NCBI RefSeq assembly: GCF_050749885.1
Contig: NZ_JBOIUB010000001.1
Span: 62,001-126,000 of the forward strand
DNA length: 64,000 bases
Direction of reading: 5' to 3'
Origin: Zooshikella sp050749885
Lineage (GTDB): Bacteria; Pseudomonadota; Gammaproteobacteria; Pseudomonadales; Zooshikellaceae
Part shown: in pieces, positions 37,413-47,340 of the stretch
Position numbering within the stretch: position 1 is the stretch's first letter
Layout: each line of letters opens with the position of its first letter
Notes under the pieces: model-generated
What the model was told of the DNA's origin: nothing
Seen by the model: the letters and a program-made list of their open reading frames with translations, nothing else
The model's database searches: none
Translations under genes and position numbers: made by a program

Positions 37413-38646
37413 AGACAGGGGCAAACCCTATAATCATTATTTTTCTTTACTAAACCAGCAGCTTCAGAAAAAAGCCGGAGGACAACCCTCTCAGTTGGTT
37501 GACTTGGATACCGTCGATAATAATCTTGAAGCTGTCCAACAACGGCTTCATGGTGAAACTAAATTGCGTTTAGTAGTGAAGTCTATTCCTTGTTTACCAC
37601 TCATTAATTATTTGATGGATCGTACAGGGAGCCGGCGGCTGATGGTTTTTCATCGACCCTTTTTGTCCTTTTTGCATCGCTATTACCATGATGTTGATTT
37701 TTTATTAGGTAAACCATTACCGATTGCTGCGGTCACCCGATTTTGGAACACATGCGATGATGAGCAAAAACAGCGACTGAACCAAATTCAATGGTTAATC
37801 GACAGTCCAGAGCGGCTACGACAGTATCTTCGTTTTGCACGACAGCATCAAATCAAGCTCAGCATTAATGTGGAAGTGGATATCGGTTTGCACCGGGGTG
37901 GAGTAAGTTCGGCTGATGAACTTTCGGTATTATTGGGGCTAATTGCGGATCATCCTCGTTATCTTCAATTTAGTGGTTTAATGGGGTACGAAGCCCATAT
38001 TGCCAAACTACCTACATTGCCTTGGCGTAAACAACAACAGTTATTTCGAGCTAGAGATGAAGTCGCCAGGCGATTCACTCAATTAGTGAGCTTTATACAA
38101 CAACAGTTTCCAGACTTATGGCATGACCAGTTAACGTTAAATGGTGCAGGCAGTCAAACCTATATGTTTTACCAACATATGTCGTTATTTAATGACATCA
38201 GTGTAGGCTCCGCATTACTTATGCCTAAGGGTTTTGAACATCCCTGGCTGAGGGGCCACCATGCAGCCTACTTCATAGCAACACCTATATTAAAAAAACT
38301 GAATCGGTTTGAGCTACCCTTTTTAGAGATGATTTCTAAGGCCATAGGTTGGTGGAACCCTAACTGGCGACAAGCGCTGTTTATCTATGGAGGGTATTGG
38401 AAAGCTATCCCTGAAGCGCCCGGAGGTTTGAGTCTTAACCGTCTCTATGGACGAAGCTCAAATCAGGAAATTCTGACCAGCTCGACTCGTACAGCATTGA
38501 CGATGGATGACTTTGTTTTTTTTCGGCCACAACAAAGTGAAGCAGTAATGTTGGAATTTGAGGACTTGCTGATTGTCAGGCGGGGACAAATTGTAGAAAA
38601 ATGGCCTGTATTATCACGAAGTATTAGCGAAGTGAGCCATGGGTGA
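37363..38646 (+). CDS. DSD1/D-threonine aldolase-like PLP enzyme
   Basis: A 427-aa fold-type III (alanine-racemase-like barrel) PLP protein. The N-terminus is hydrophobic (about 1-15), suggesting a membrane anchor. The likely PLP lysine is K73 in LRLVVKSIPC. A conserved barrel strand NVEVDIGLHRGGVSS and a GAGSQTYMFY segment support the family. The C-terminal domain resembles that of D-serine dehydratase/D-threonine aldolase-like proteins. The substrate is unknown, probably a D-amino acid. GAGGAG precedes the ATG. It overlaps the thioesterase gene by eight bases, so they are co-translated. Confidence 0.8.
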   Translation: MEWILLLIILSFLLRPKDRGKPYNHYFSLLNQQLQKKAGGQPSQLVDLDTVDNNLEAVQQRLHGETKLRLVVKSIPCLPLINYLMDRTGSRRLMVFHRPFLSFLHRYYHDVDFLLGKPLPIAAVTRFWNTCDDEQKQRLNQIQWLIDSPERLRQYLRFARQHQIKLSINVEVDIGLHRGGVSSADELSVLLGLIADHPRYLQFSGLMGYEAHIAKLPTLPWRKQQQLFRARDEVARRFTQLVSFIQQQFPDLWHDQLTLNGAGSQTYMFYQHMSLFNDISVGSALLMPKGFEHPWLRGHHAAYFIATPILKKLNRFELPFLEMISKAIGWWNPNWRQALFIYGGYWKAIPEAPGGLSLNRLYGRSSNQEILTSSTRTALTMDDFVFFRPQQSEAVMLEFEDLLIVRRGQIVEKWPVLSRSISEVSHG

Positions 38647-39085
38647 GACTGAAATTTGGGATTTTCCCAAACCTTTTGTCATGTCAATTTTAGTTCAGGC
38701 GGATGCCATTGATCACTATGGACATGTCAATAATGCAGTATATGTAAACTGGTTACAGGAAGTCGCATGGCGTCAAATTGCTGCAGAAGGGATTAGCCTT
38801 CATGATTATCAGCAGTGGCAATGTGCATTAGTCGTTAGGCAACACTGCCTGGACTATTTACTACCTGCTTTCCTTGGGGATCATTTGCAGTTAGCCACCT
38901 GGATTACCCGGTGTGATGAGCGTTGGGCATTGCAACGTACATTTCAATTGGTAAGAACCAAGGATAAGCAAACATTACTCCGAGCGGTGAGTACTTATAA
39001 CTGTGTTACCCCACATGGTAAACCTCGTCGCTTTCCTGCAGGTTTACTCGCGACTTACCAGCGGCTTACAGGTGATACATGTTGA
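38639..39085 (+). CDS. Acyl-CoA thioesterase, hotdog (YbgC/FadM-like)
   Basis: A 148-aa single hotdog-fold thioesterase of the 4HBT family. The active-site motif is DHYGHVNNAVYVNWLQEV, with D25 the likely catalytic Asp. Hydrolyses acyl-CoA; the chain specificity is unknown. It overlaps both neighbours by a few bases, making a tight three-gene operon with the PLP enzyme and the membrane-anchored protein downstream. Confidence 0.87.
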   Translation: MGETEIWDFPKPFVMSILVQADAIDHYGHVNNAVYVNWLQEVAWRQIAAEGISLHDYQQWQCALVVRQHCLDYLLPAFLGDHLQLATWITRCDERWALQRTFQLVRTKDKQTLLRAVSTYNCVTPHGKPRRFPAGLLATYQRLTGDTC

Positions 39086-39906
39086 GTCGATTTTGGTATA
39101 ACCAACCTATTGTATGTGGCGCTATTTTACTCATTAGCGTATTGGGTATGTTGGCAGCAGGTGGTCTTTGGTATCAAGCAAAGACAGCAGAACAGTTATT
39201 TAAACAACGACAGCTGCACTATTCTCCTGTGTTGTTTGCGGCACAGCAGTTTCCGTTAGGTGATTTTGTGGTGGACTGGAATACAACACAAGGCGGAGGA
39301 TTATCTGTTATTGACCCTAAACATAACAGAGTATTATGGCAGCATCAGCCAGGATTAGGCTTTGTGACGCTTAAAGCGATACCTGACATGCTTCAGGAAA
39401 ATCAGCTGCCTGTTACTGCACAAGCATGCCAACAGCAACTCATTTATGGTTTTGCTCGCAGGCAAAAAAAACTGCAGGTGATGGGTAAGGTGTTTTGTCC
39501 TAATGGTCAGTATTACGATTATAGTTTGGTTTTTCGAGCGATTAATCAGCAGCAAGTTGATTTGAACTTGAAGTTTGAGAGTGCCGATGTGATTGCGCTT
39601 ACCTTGAAAACGGCTATTGAGGGTAATGAGAAAATAATTGGGTATACCCAGGATGAGGCACCCACTAAAGCACATAGTGAGGCAATGAAAATTGCTTCGG
39701 ACTCACCAAAGCATACGTTACCTTATTGGCTATCCACTAAAAACAGAGGTATGGTTTTGAAAGCCAAGTTACAGGGCGCGTTTGACTTAAAAGAAGCACA
39801 ACAGATTGTGGCGAGTGGGCCTGGTAGAGAGTTATATCTCCATACATTTCGTGCTTCATCTAAGGAAAAGCTTTGGCAATATCTTCAGCCCCTCCATCAG
39901 CGTTAG
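39079..39906 (+). CDS. Uncharacterised membrane-anchored protein
   Basis: A 275-aa protein with one N-terminal transmembrane segment (about 11-32) and a periplasmic-looking remainder. No family recognised. It contains segments VVDWNTTQGGGLSVIDP and YWLSTKNRGMVLKAKLQGAF. The start overlaps the thioesterase stop by seven bases, so a role linked to the preceding two genes is possible but unproven. Confidence 0.7.
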   Translation: MLSRFWYNQPIVCGAILLISVLGMLAAGGLWYQAKTAEQLFKQRQLHYSPVLFAAQQFPLGDFVVDWNTTQGGGLSVIDPKHNRVLWQHQPGLGFVTLKAIPDMLQENQLPVTAQACQQQLIYGFARRQKKLQVMGKVFCPNGQYYDYSLVFRAINQQQVDLNLKFESADVIALTLKTAIEGNEKIIGYTQDEAPTKAHSEAMKIASDSPKHTLPYWLSTKNRGMVLKAKLQGAFDLKEAQQIVASGPGRELYLHTFRASSKEKLWQYLQPLHQR

Positions 39907-40000
39907 TAATACCTTATAAAGCCATGTGCTGGGTTCACTTACAGGTTTGCGTTATACTGGCGGCATATTGCTATGTAACACAAGGACAAGGCCAGGATTG

Positions 40001-40321
40001 ATGAAGCGTCTTTTACTTGGTTTGCTAAAAATCTATCGTTGGCTAATCAGCCCACTGTTGGGTAATAACTGTCGGTTTTACCCAAGTTGTTCGCACTATG
40101 CTGAACAAGCACTCCAACAACATGGTGTTGGCTATGGTCTTTGGTTGACTGTGCGTCGCTTACTCCGCTGTCATCCATGGCATCCTGGTGGTTATGATCC
40201 CGTGCCTGGCGGTGACACAGTACCGGTAATGGTTGACAGTGAAAAAAGTTTACCCCGTACTGATCGTCTAAAGTCCGATGGACTTAATAAATATTGTTGT
40301 TTAAAGCATCGTGCAAAATAG
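40001..40321 (+). CDS. yidD: YidD, membrane protein insertion efficiency factor
   Basis: A 106-aa protein aiding YidC-dependent insertion. The ATG at 40001 is preferred over the upstream open frame (AGGA just upstream, and it matches the YidD N-terminus MKRLLLGLLKIYRWLISP). Signature NNCRFYPSCSHYAEQAL with conserved Cys residues, and RLLRCHPWHPGGYDPVP. The last ~35 residues extend past the family core and are encoded antisense to the end of the convergent AraC-family gene. yidD usually sits between rnpA and yidC; here it stands alone. Confidence 0.93.
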   Translation: MKRLLLGLLKIYRWLISPLLGNNCRFYPSCSHYAEQALQQHGVGYGLWLTVRRLLRCHPWHPGGYDPVPGGDTVPVMVDSEKSLPRTDRLKSDGLNKYCCLKHRAK

Positions 40322-41220
40322 CTTTCATCTTTAAATCCTACCAAATCACTAATTTCAGCAATGGATACGTTAGATTGCTGAAGTAATTCTTTTGCCGCAG
40401 ATAAGCGGAGTTTTCGTAGATAGGCAGTGGGTGTTTGATTGGTTGCCTGTCGAAAGCGCCGGTTGAAAGTGCGCAGACTGACTTGCAGCTGGCTGGCTAG
40501 CACTGGCCATTCCACTTCAAGCTGATAATTTTGCTGTAACCATAATTGTGCCTGGAGCACTGTTTCATCTGAATAGTTTCGATTATCAGTAAATGAGTAA
40601 TGAACAGACTCAAAAGACCGGCGAATTTCCTGTGAAAACTGCTGCTCAACCCGAGTCGCAATAGATTGTCCACATATCACACCGACAAAATGAATCATCA
40701 GATCAGCCATAGAGTTAACACTACCCGCACAATATATTCGGCCCGCCTGGGTGATGAGGTGATGTTGTTGTAATTGGACTTTAGGGTAGTGTTTTTGAAA
40801 GTTGTCAAAGTAGAACCAGTGAGTTGTGGCTGGTTTGTGATCAAGTAATCCCGCTTCAGCAATTAGCGTGACTCCAGTACCTGCAGCACAGAGCGTAGCG
40901 CCTTGTTGGTACTGTTTTTTCAGCCACTGAATAAATGGTTGCAGTTGGCGTAGACTGCGTTCGGGATTTCGCCAAAGACCAGGAATAACGATGCAATCGG
41001 TTTGCTCGATATGCTCAATACTGGCTTGAGGTGTAATCGTTAAGCCACCAGTAATGGTCACAGGTGTCATTGTCTGGCCAGCCAAGGTGACTTCGAATAG
41101 ATTCTGTCGCTTATGGCTGGCAATCAGGTTGGCATTGGCGGCATGGAGAATTTCCATCGGTAGCGTAATACTCGTACCCAGCATATGAGGGAGTGCTAAT
41201 ACTGTAATATGGGTTGGCAT
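40192..41220 (-). CDS. GlxA-family AraC-type transcriptional regulator
   Basis: A 342-aa regulator. The N-terminal DJ-1/PfpI-like domain (about 1-190) includes DCIVIPGLWRNPE and a GATLCAAGTGVTLIAEAGLLD nucleophile-elbow-like segment. The C-terminal AraC helix-turn-helix pair (about 235-325) has VSLRTFNRRFRQATNQTPTA and ISDLVGFKDESYFARCFKQQ. The effector and targets are unknown. Its last 130 bases overlap yidD on the other strand. It is divergent from fabY, about 195 bases apart, and could regulate it; that is only inference. Confidence 0.88.
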   Translation of the reverse strand: MPTHITVLALPHMLGTSITLPMEILHAANANLIASHKRQNLFEVTLAGQTMTPVTITGGLTITPQASIEHIEQTDCIVIPGLWRNPERSLRQLQPFIQWLKKQYQQGATLCAAGTGVTLIAEAGLLDHKPATTHWFYFDNFQKHYPKVQLQQHHLITQAGRIYCAGSVNSMADLMIHFVGVICGQSIATRVEQQFSQEIRRSFESVHYSFTDNRNYSDETVLQAQLWLQQNYQLEVEWPVLASQLQVSLRTFNRRFRQATNQTPTAYLRKLRLSAAKELLQQSNVSIAEISDLVGFKDESYFARCFKQQYLLSPSDFRRSVRGKLFSLSTITGTVSPPGTGS

Positions 41221-41414
41221 TGGTTAACCATGATGTTGAGTCTTGCTATGGCTATAAGGTGCTAAGCATTATGAAAAACACGCGGTGGTTGGCGATATAA
41301 TCCGATAATTTGGCTAAAAAATCCAGATCGCTTTAAGTAACTGCTTTTACACTTAGATTAAGTTTTACATTGAGTTTGTATTTAGTGATGAGTTGTTGAT
41401 TTAAGGAGAGTGTT

Positions 41415-43256
41415 TTGTCCAGACTTCCAGTGATTATTGGCATGGGAGGGATAAATCCTGCTGGCCGTACATCCATGCATCATGGTTATCGTCGTTTGGT
41501 TCTGGATGCTCTGCCTGCTGATGCACAACGAAAGACGTTATCAAGTCTTGCACAGCTAATGAATTTACCTGCTGAAATGATAGATCGGCAGTTTATAGAA
41601 TCTCATACTTTAATACGTCAGCTGGAATCAAACTTATTTGATCCGAGTGCGTTATTACACCATCAAAAACTGGGCTTGGCGGCTGGTAGTGTAATACAGG
41701 TTAAAACACGGCAGTTACCAAGCCCATTACCTGCACACTGGCAACTGCTTAAAGAAGAAGATGGCATTAGCCATGTGCAACTAATGTCGGCTGAAACTCT
41801 ACTGCAACCAGCTTTTCGTCAGGCTATCGTCAATAGTGCTGGGCAGTTGCCTATGGGATTTAGTCCAGCGGAATTATACCCATCCCGTAACCATCCTCGT
41901 GGTTTGCAGCTTTCTATTTATGGTGCTTCTGATGCTATTCAGTCTTTAGGATTTGACTGGGCAGATATCGGTCATTTTTTGGCGCCCGATGAACTCGGTG
42001 TGTTTGCAGGCAGTAGCATGAGCCAATTGGATTACAATGGCAATGGCGGGATGATGCAGGCACGGTTACTGGGTAAACGAGTGACCTCAAAGCAATGTCC
42101 ACTTGGGTTTGCGGAAATGCCTGCCGACTTTATTAATGCCTATGTGGTGGGCAGCTTGGGAGGAACGGGCACGAATATGGGGGCTTGTGCCACGTTATTG
42201 TATAACCTGAGCCAAGGGATTGATGCGATTCGTAGTGGTAAGCATCGGTTAGTCATTGTAGGTAACAGTGAAGCACCATTACTGCCAGAAGTCTTTGATG
42301 GTTATTCTACTATGGGGGCTTTGGCAACGGATCAAGGTTTAACGCAGTTGGATGGGCTGGCACCTGGTACTGCTGTGAACCATCGCCGTGCTTGTCGTCC
42401 TTTTGGTAATAACTGTGGTTTTACTTTGGCTGAGTCGGCTCAGTTTTTCGTGTTATGTGATGATGAGCTGGCACTCACATTAGGGGCTACTATTTACGGT
42501 GCTATCGGTGATATTTTTGTGAATGCGGATGGCTATAAAAAGTCAATTTCTGGCCCTGGTGCTGGTAATTATTTAACCATGGCAAAAGCGGTTGCCTGTG
42601 CGCGAGCAATTTTGGGAGAGTCTGCACTACCTAAGAGTTATGTGTTAGCGCATGGTACAGGCACACCACAAAACCGTATCACTGAATCTCATATTCTGAG
42701 TGAAACAGCGAAAACATTTGGTATTTCGCATTGGCCTGTTACTGCCATTAAGTCGTATGTCGGGCATTCTCTGGGTGTGGCTGCGGGTGATCAATTGGCG
42801 GTGGCATTGGGTGTTTGGGCCGAAGGTATTATTCCTGGTATTACCACGATTAATGAAGTGGCAGATGATGTATATCAGGATAATCTGCACATTTTACTAG
42901 ATCATTTACAAGTACCTGCGAGCGAACTGGATGTTGCCTTTATCAATGCCAAGGGCTTTGGTGGTAATAATGCGTCAGCAGCTGTTTTAGCACCTCATGT
43001 GGCAACTGACATGCTACAAAAGAAACATGGTCAGGCGGCAATGACCGCGTACTGGCAGCGTAATGAGAAAATTCAAGCAGCAGTTTCGGACTATGATGAA
43101 GAGTGTATTGCGGGTCAGCGATCACCTATTTATCGCTTTGGTGAAGGTGTGATTGATAGCAATGCGTTAGGTTATACGTCTTCTGCGGTCAATGTGCCTG
43201 GTTATGAAAAAGCAGTAAACTTAAACTTAGCAAATCCTTATCCTGATATGGTTTAA
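41415..43256 (+). CDS. fabY: FabY-type beta-ketoacyl synthase
   Basis: A 613-aa ketosynthase strongly resembling Pseudomonas aeruginosa FabY (PA5174), which condenses acetyl-CoA with malonyl-ACP to start fatty-acid synthesis in place of FabH. The thiolase-fold catalytic triad is visible: C258 (NMGACATLLYN), H413 (AHGTGTPQN), H451 (VGHSLGVAAG), with K446. The N-terminal extension (MSRLPVIIGMGGINPAGRTS) is FabY-specific. The start is TTG 41415, with AAGGAG six bases upstream; no nearer ATG keeps the conserved N-terminus. Confidence 0.92.
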   Translation: MSRLPVIIGMGGINPAGRTSMHHGYRRLVLDALPADAQRKTLSSLAQLMNLPAEMIDRQFIESHTLIRQLESNLFDPSALLHHQKLGLAAGSVIQVKTRQLPSPLPAHWQLLKEEDGISHVQLMSAETLLQPAFRQAIVNSAGQLPMGFSPAELYPSRNHPRGLQLSIYGASDAIQSLGFDWADIGHFLAPDELGVFAGSSMSQLDYNGNGGMMQARLLGKRVTSKQCPLGFAEMPADFINAYVVGSLGGTGTNMGACATLLYNLSQGIDAIRSGKHRLVIVGNSEAPLLPEVFDGYSTMGALATDQGLTQLDGLAPGTAVNHRRACRPFGNNCGFTLAESAQFFVLCDDELALTLGATIYGAIGDIFVNADGYKKSISGPGAGNYLTMAKAVACARAILGESALPKSYVLAHGTGTPQNRITESHILSETAKTFGISHWPVTAIKSYVGHSLGVAAGDQLAVALGVWAEGIIPGITTINEVADDVYQDNLHILLDHLQVPASELDVAFINAKGFGGNNASAAVLAPHVATDMLQKKHGQAAMTAYWQRNEKIQAAVSDYDEECIAGQRSPIYRFGEGVIDSNALGYTSSAVNVPGYEKAVNLNLANPYPDMV

Positions 43257-43359
43257 AATCACGGTATAAAGAGGGGGTTGCAACTATTTGCGACATCCTC
43301 TTGAGGATGAGATTATATTTTTAGAGTGCATGGAAATCGAAATTTAATCTAAGGCATTA

Positions 43360-43662
43360 ATGGTAATGGCCACTAAACAATCTTTATATGGGGTGTTATC
43401 TTTTTCGCTGGCAATTTTAGTGATTGCCAGTGGTGTGTTTTTTCTGGGTTGGATGGGGGCATCAAGTACAGATCTGGGGTCTGATTTACGAGAGGCAAAC
43501 TATCTGGGTATGGTTGTGCTTGCTTGTATATTGCTTAATTTAGTCGCGCTGGTTTTAGGTGTCATTGGCTTAACAAAGCATCAACACAAGAAGTCACTTG
43601 CTGTATGGGGCGTTATTATTAGTGGCTGTTCCGCACTGTCGATTTATTTATTGATTAGTTAG
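43360..43662 (+). CDS. Small integral membrane protein
   Basis: A 100-aa hydrophobic protein with about three transmembrane segments (about 10-30, 48-68, 78-98). An AAGG tract lies five bases upstream of the ATG. No family recognised beyond a general resemblance to DUF4190-type small membrane proteins. It converges with the hybrid kinase gene, whose stop codon it overlaps by a few bases. Confidence 0.65.
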   Translation: MVMATKQSLYGVLSFSLAILVIASGVFFLGWMGASSTDLGSDLREANYLGMVVLACILLNLVALVLGVIGLTKHQHKKSLAVWGVIISGCSALSIYLLIS

Positions 43663-46066
43663 TTTGTGCTGTATTTTTTTGTCCATAGCGTAGATACGCA
43701 ATGGGAAAGTCTTTGCCAATAACACGTTTTATCCAAGAAGGCGGGGATAACTCGTGTTCACTGTTGCCTGTCGATAAATATAAATCAGTAAATCCTCGCT
43801 CATGAAGCTCTTCGGCAATTTGCAAGCCATCTTTTTCGCTATTCAATAAATGTACATCGATAAAAACAGGTGTATCTGTTGGAATGTTGGGTAATGTGGT
43901 TTGTAGTTGTTGGTAGGAGGCATAGGCCACACCTTTAAGGTTATATTGACTGGCATTGATTTCCCAACAGGTTCGAATTAATGAGTCATCCTCAACTTGT
44001 ACAAAATCGGGTTGAAAATAGAATGGTATGGTTTGTGACAAAGGATTGGTGAGTTGTGCTTTGAGGTTTGGAGTCGTCGATTTTGGGTAAGTCGTCAGTG
44101 GTTGCAGGAGACTTGCTGTTGTGTTTGCGGATGTCGCCTGACAAATGCTATCAAGAAGTTTGAGTAGATGGGTGCGTGTCATGGGTTTGGGAATGGATAA
44201 GTCGGCCCCTGTTTCAGAAATCTTCCTTTGTAACTCAAGTGCATAGCGATTTGAATGAATACACAGTATAGTCGATGGATAATGGGCTTTGATGATGGGA
44301 GCGGCTGTTAAGCCACTCATGTAATTATTGCCAAAATCGATATCCAGAATAATAATGTTGCTTTGACGAAGCACTGCTTCATGGCGAAGGGCTTGTTCTG
44401 TGGTATCAAATACATCAATCACAATATGTTGGCTAAGATAGCTTGACGTACTGATATACTCTCTAATGTAATCTCGGTAGACAGGTTCATCATCAATAAT
44501 AACGATTTGTAATTGGCGTTGATTTAACTTTTTACATAATTCTGTTTCAATTTTTTGGTCATTGTGTTGGGTAAGGGGTGGATTTGAGCTATTTTCTGAG
44601 GCTTTGATTGCATAATGGGTATAATAATCCTGGCTAGAGCAAAGAAGGTTTTCCATTGTTTGCACAGAAAGCTCATCCGTTATTGGTAGGGTAAAGATAA
44701 ACTCAGTACCGCTTTCTTTAGTCGACGTAACACTTATTTGACCACCATGGGCCTCTATAATTTTTCTGGTAATGGCGAGTCCTAAGCCAGTACCATTATT
44801 TTTATTGAGTGAGAAAAATGGGTCAAATATCTTTGAAAAAAATTCTCTAGGCACATAACTATTACTGTTGCCAATGGTAATTTCCATCCAGCTATTATCG
44901 ATTTCTTTAGATAAAAACCATATATTACCGGTCCCTCCCATATGTTCAATAGCGTTGGAAATAATATTGCTGAGGACTCGAATAATACGGTTTGGATCTA
45001 TATTCAGCTTGTGGGAGTGTTGTAAGTTATAGGTAAGATCGACTGTTAGATTATCATTATATCGAAATTGCTCTATGAGTGCTTGATGTAATATTTTCTT
45101 TAAGTCTGTTTTTTTCTGCGCAAGGGGTGGTTGAGGGTTACCAATTTCCATAATGTCCTGAATCATGCTATTAACGTTGTCAAGCGCGGCATGTATAGGC
45201 GTAATACTCTTTTTTAAAATAGATTTAATTTCATAAATATTATCAATGCTGGAAATGAGTTCTATAACGGTATTGAGTAAAGTAAAAGGTTTACGGACAT
45301 CATGGGCTAACATCTGAGTAGTTTGTACCATGGTGTGATAACTTCTTGCTTTGGCTATTTTTCTATTGGCTTTGTTTAAGTTAGCTTGAAACTCAAGGAG
45401 TTTGTCGTAAACAATATTATATTCAAGTACATTAAATGTGGTTGTTTTTTTGATATGTAAACCATCAAAGGTATTGACTAGCTTATTGATGTCATGGATA
45501 ACATATTTTTTATAAAAAAACAGAATACCATTAATATTAACTAAAAAAGTAATAATTATTGTAATGCAGAGCCAAAAAACGCTATTTGAGCCTATTTCTA
45601 AAGGTAAAGCGATTTCTTTTGCGACATAAGCGACTGTTTTATTGTTATATATGATGGGATTAATACCGATAAAGGTGTTTGTTTTTTCATTATGACAAGT
45701 GGTTGATTGATGGTTGATTATTTGGCATTGGGCTCTGTCAGCTAACCAATTGGCAATCACTTTTTTATTACCGATTGCTAAACCCGTCAAGTTAGAGTGA
45801 GCAAGAATATTAAACTTGATAAATTCAAGTGCTTGATAATTATTAGAGATAACTTGAAGAATAATTTCTTCTTTGGTGTTATTGTCAATAAAGTTGACAA
45901 AACTGGCTGCACGGTTAATCACTTCCTGCTTTTGCAGCTTCAGTCCAATGATGATAGCAAAGGTAATCAGTGTTGTTTGGATAATGATTAATGACAGAAA
46001 GAAAACAACACTGATCCAGACGATAGATTTTTTTTGAGGTGAACTACTCACTAAGTCTGTACCCAT
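43655..46066 (-). CDS. Membrane hybrid sensor histidine kinase with two receiver-like domains
   Basis: An 803-aa protein. Transmembrane segments near 15-42 and 162-186 bracket a periplasmic sensor of about 120 residues. HisKA with H255 in MLAHDVRKPFTLLN; HATPase_c with N-box NIISNAIEH and G-box GTGLGLAI (about 350-465). The first receiver (about 520-640) has acidic pocket IVIIDDEP, D575 in IIILDIDFG and K in SIPKPM. A second, diverged receiver-like domain (about 680-795) has PVFIDVHLLNSEKDG. The start overlaps the end of the binding-protein gene by 23 bases, so the two are co-translated. The periplasmic binding protein is the obvious candidate for delivering the signal. Confidence 0.88.
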   Translation of the reverse strand: MGTDLVSSSPQKKSIVWISVVFFLSLIIIQTTLITFAIIIGLKLQKQEVINRAASFVNFIDNNTKEEIILQVISNNYQALEFIKFNILAHSNLTGLAIGNKKVIANWLADRAQCQIINHQSTTCHNEKTNTFIGINPIIYNNKTVAYVAKEIALPLEIGSNSVFWLCITIIITFLVNINGILFFYKKYVIHDINKLVNTFDGLHIKKTTTFNVLEYNIVYDKLLEFQANLNKANRKIAKARSYHTMVQTTQMLAHDVRKPFTLLNTVIELISSIDNIYEIKSILKKSITPIHAALDNVNSMIQDIMEIGNPQPPLAQKKTDLKKILHQALIEQFRYNDNLTVDLTYNLQHSHKLNIDPNRIIRVLSNIISNAIEHMGGTGNIWFLSKEIDNSWMEITIGNSNSYVPREFFSKIFDPFFSLNKNNGTGLGLAITRKIIEAHGGQISVTSTKESGTEFIFTLPITDELSVQTMENLLCSSQDYYTHYAIKASENSSNPPLTQHNDQKIETELCKKLNQRQLQIVIIDDEPVYRDYIREYISTSSYLSQHIVIDVFDTTEQALRHEAVLRQSNIIILDIDFGNNYMSGLTAAPIIKAHYPSTILCIHSNRYALELQRKISETGADLSIPKPMTRTHLLKLLDSICQATSANTTASLLQPLTTYPKSTTPNLKAQLTNPLSQTIPFYFQPDFVQVEDDSLIRTCWEINASQYNLKGVAYASYQQLQTTLPNIPTDTPVFIDVHLLNSEKDGLQIAEELHERGFTDLYLSTGNSEHELSPPSWIKRVIGKDFPIAYLRYGQKNTAQTN

Positions 46067-47264
46067 CTGGTGTCACTTTCATTGTAAATAACTTGTGATA
46101 AGCTATGTTGCCATTAGCGTTGAACTCAACACCTGTTATCCCTTGATAGTTAAGCCCAGCAAAGGGATTTTGTTGAGGATGACTGGCTTGTGCAAAATAA
46201 CGATTAAAAATACGAGCGGCATCGTAGGCTAAAAGAGAAATGACCATAGGGTCTTTATGATACATTGAACGATACCGTTCTATGACGGCTTGAAAAATTG
46301 GATCTGGGTCGAAGAACGTATTTTGACGGGTGAAATACGCGGTGATCTCTTTCTCTTTAAGACGGTCAAAGAAAGGTTGAAATTTACTTGATCCCCAACT
46401 GACTGTACCAATAAAAGTGGTGTTGTGCTTTTGAGTATTTTGTTGAATATAGTTAACAATTTTAGCCGATAAGCTGGATCTGGTAAGTAAAATAACTAAA
46501 TCGGGTTTATTGTCTTTTTCAAAAAATGGGGTGATGTGTTCAATCGTTGGGTTAATTTCTGTAATGTTAATATCAGTAAATGGTTGATTTTTGGCCTTTA
46601 GCGCTTGAGTAAACGCTTTTTGGTAATCTCTCATTCTGGACTTATCAATTGACGTGATAAGTAATATATTTTTAAATTTTTGTTTAGTAAAGACATTGCT
46701 AAGAATGTGTTGAACGTTGTCCTCAATTGGCCGTTGCATTGAATAAATATAGGGCCTGTTTATTTCTGGTGTAATGGGAGTATAAAGTGAAATAAGTGGA
46801 ATTTTATGCTTGTTGAATAAATCTCTAACTGGGATGATATCATTTGCACTGTCAAAACCAATAACTCCATCACAGCCAGCCGTTATCATTTTTTCTACAG
46901 CTTTGATACTGCCTAGTGGAGAGGGTGAGAAAAAGTGAACTTCAGTCGTTGTATGGTTATCTTCTTCTGTTGCAAGCCCTAGTTTGATGCCATTTATAAA
47001 TGCTTCACCATATGCTGGACTGGTTTTTACTGAAGTACCCGTTAAACATAGTTTTTTGGAGGATAAGCGTAATGTTTCAGTTGTTGATGCGGGATCGGTA
47101 ATCGCAATTGATTTTTGAATGATAATGATATTGGCAAGTAAAATGACGAATGCTGGTAAAGCAAATCGTCTAAGTATTCTGGTAAAACCAGTGTATAAAT
47201 GAAACTGTAATGTTGGCTTATATCTTTTGTTGAACAGGCTAGTCAGGGACGCTAATGTGGTCAT
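46044..47264 (-). CDS. Periplasmic binding protein, LivK-like (Peripla_BP_6)
   Basis: A 406-aa protein. The ATG at 47264 is preferred (AAGGA eight bases upstream) to the GTG at 47282. An uncleaved-looking N-terminal hydrophobic segment lies at about 34-53. The binding fold resembles branched-chain amino-acid binding proteins: LCLTGTSVKTSPAYGEAFINGIKLGL, IGFDSANDIIPVRDLFNKHKIPL and LLAYDAARIFNRYF. No ABC transporter genes adjoin it; instead it sits between a histidine-kinase-like gene and a hybrid kinase gene on the same strand, suggesting a sensory role. Confidence 0.85.
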   Translation of the reverse strand: MTTLASLTSLFNKRYKPTLQFHLYTGFTRILRRFALPAFVILLANIIIIQKSIAITDPASTTETLRLSSKKLCLTGTSVKTSPAYGEAFINGIKLGLATEEDNHTTTEVHFFSPSPLGSIKAVEKMITAGCDGVIGFDSANDIIPVRDLFNKHKIPLISLYTPITPEINRPYIYSMQRPIEDNVQHILSNVFTKQKFKNILLITSIDKSRMRDYQKAFTQALKAKNQPFTDINITEINPTIEHITPFFEKDNKPDLVILLTRSSLSAKIVNYIQQNTQKHNTTFIGTVSWGSSKFQPFFDRLKEKEITAYFTRQNTFFDPDPIFQAVIERYRSMYHKDPMVISLLAYDAARIFNRYFAQASHPQQNPFAGLNYQGITGVEFNANGNIAYHKLFTMKVTPDGYRLSE

Positions 47265-47340
47265 TATTTTTATCCTTATCACTGTGTTGCTAGCAGCTTC
47301 CTTTAAAAAGGATCATTACGTTGTTTGGTAAGTATTAAAT

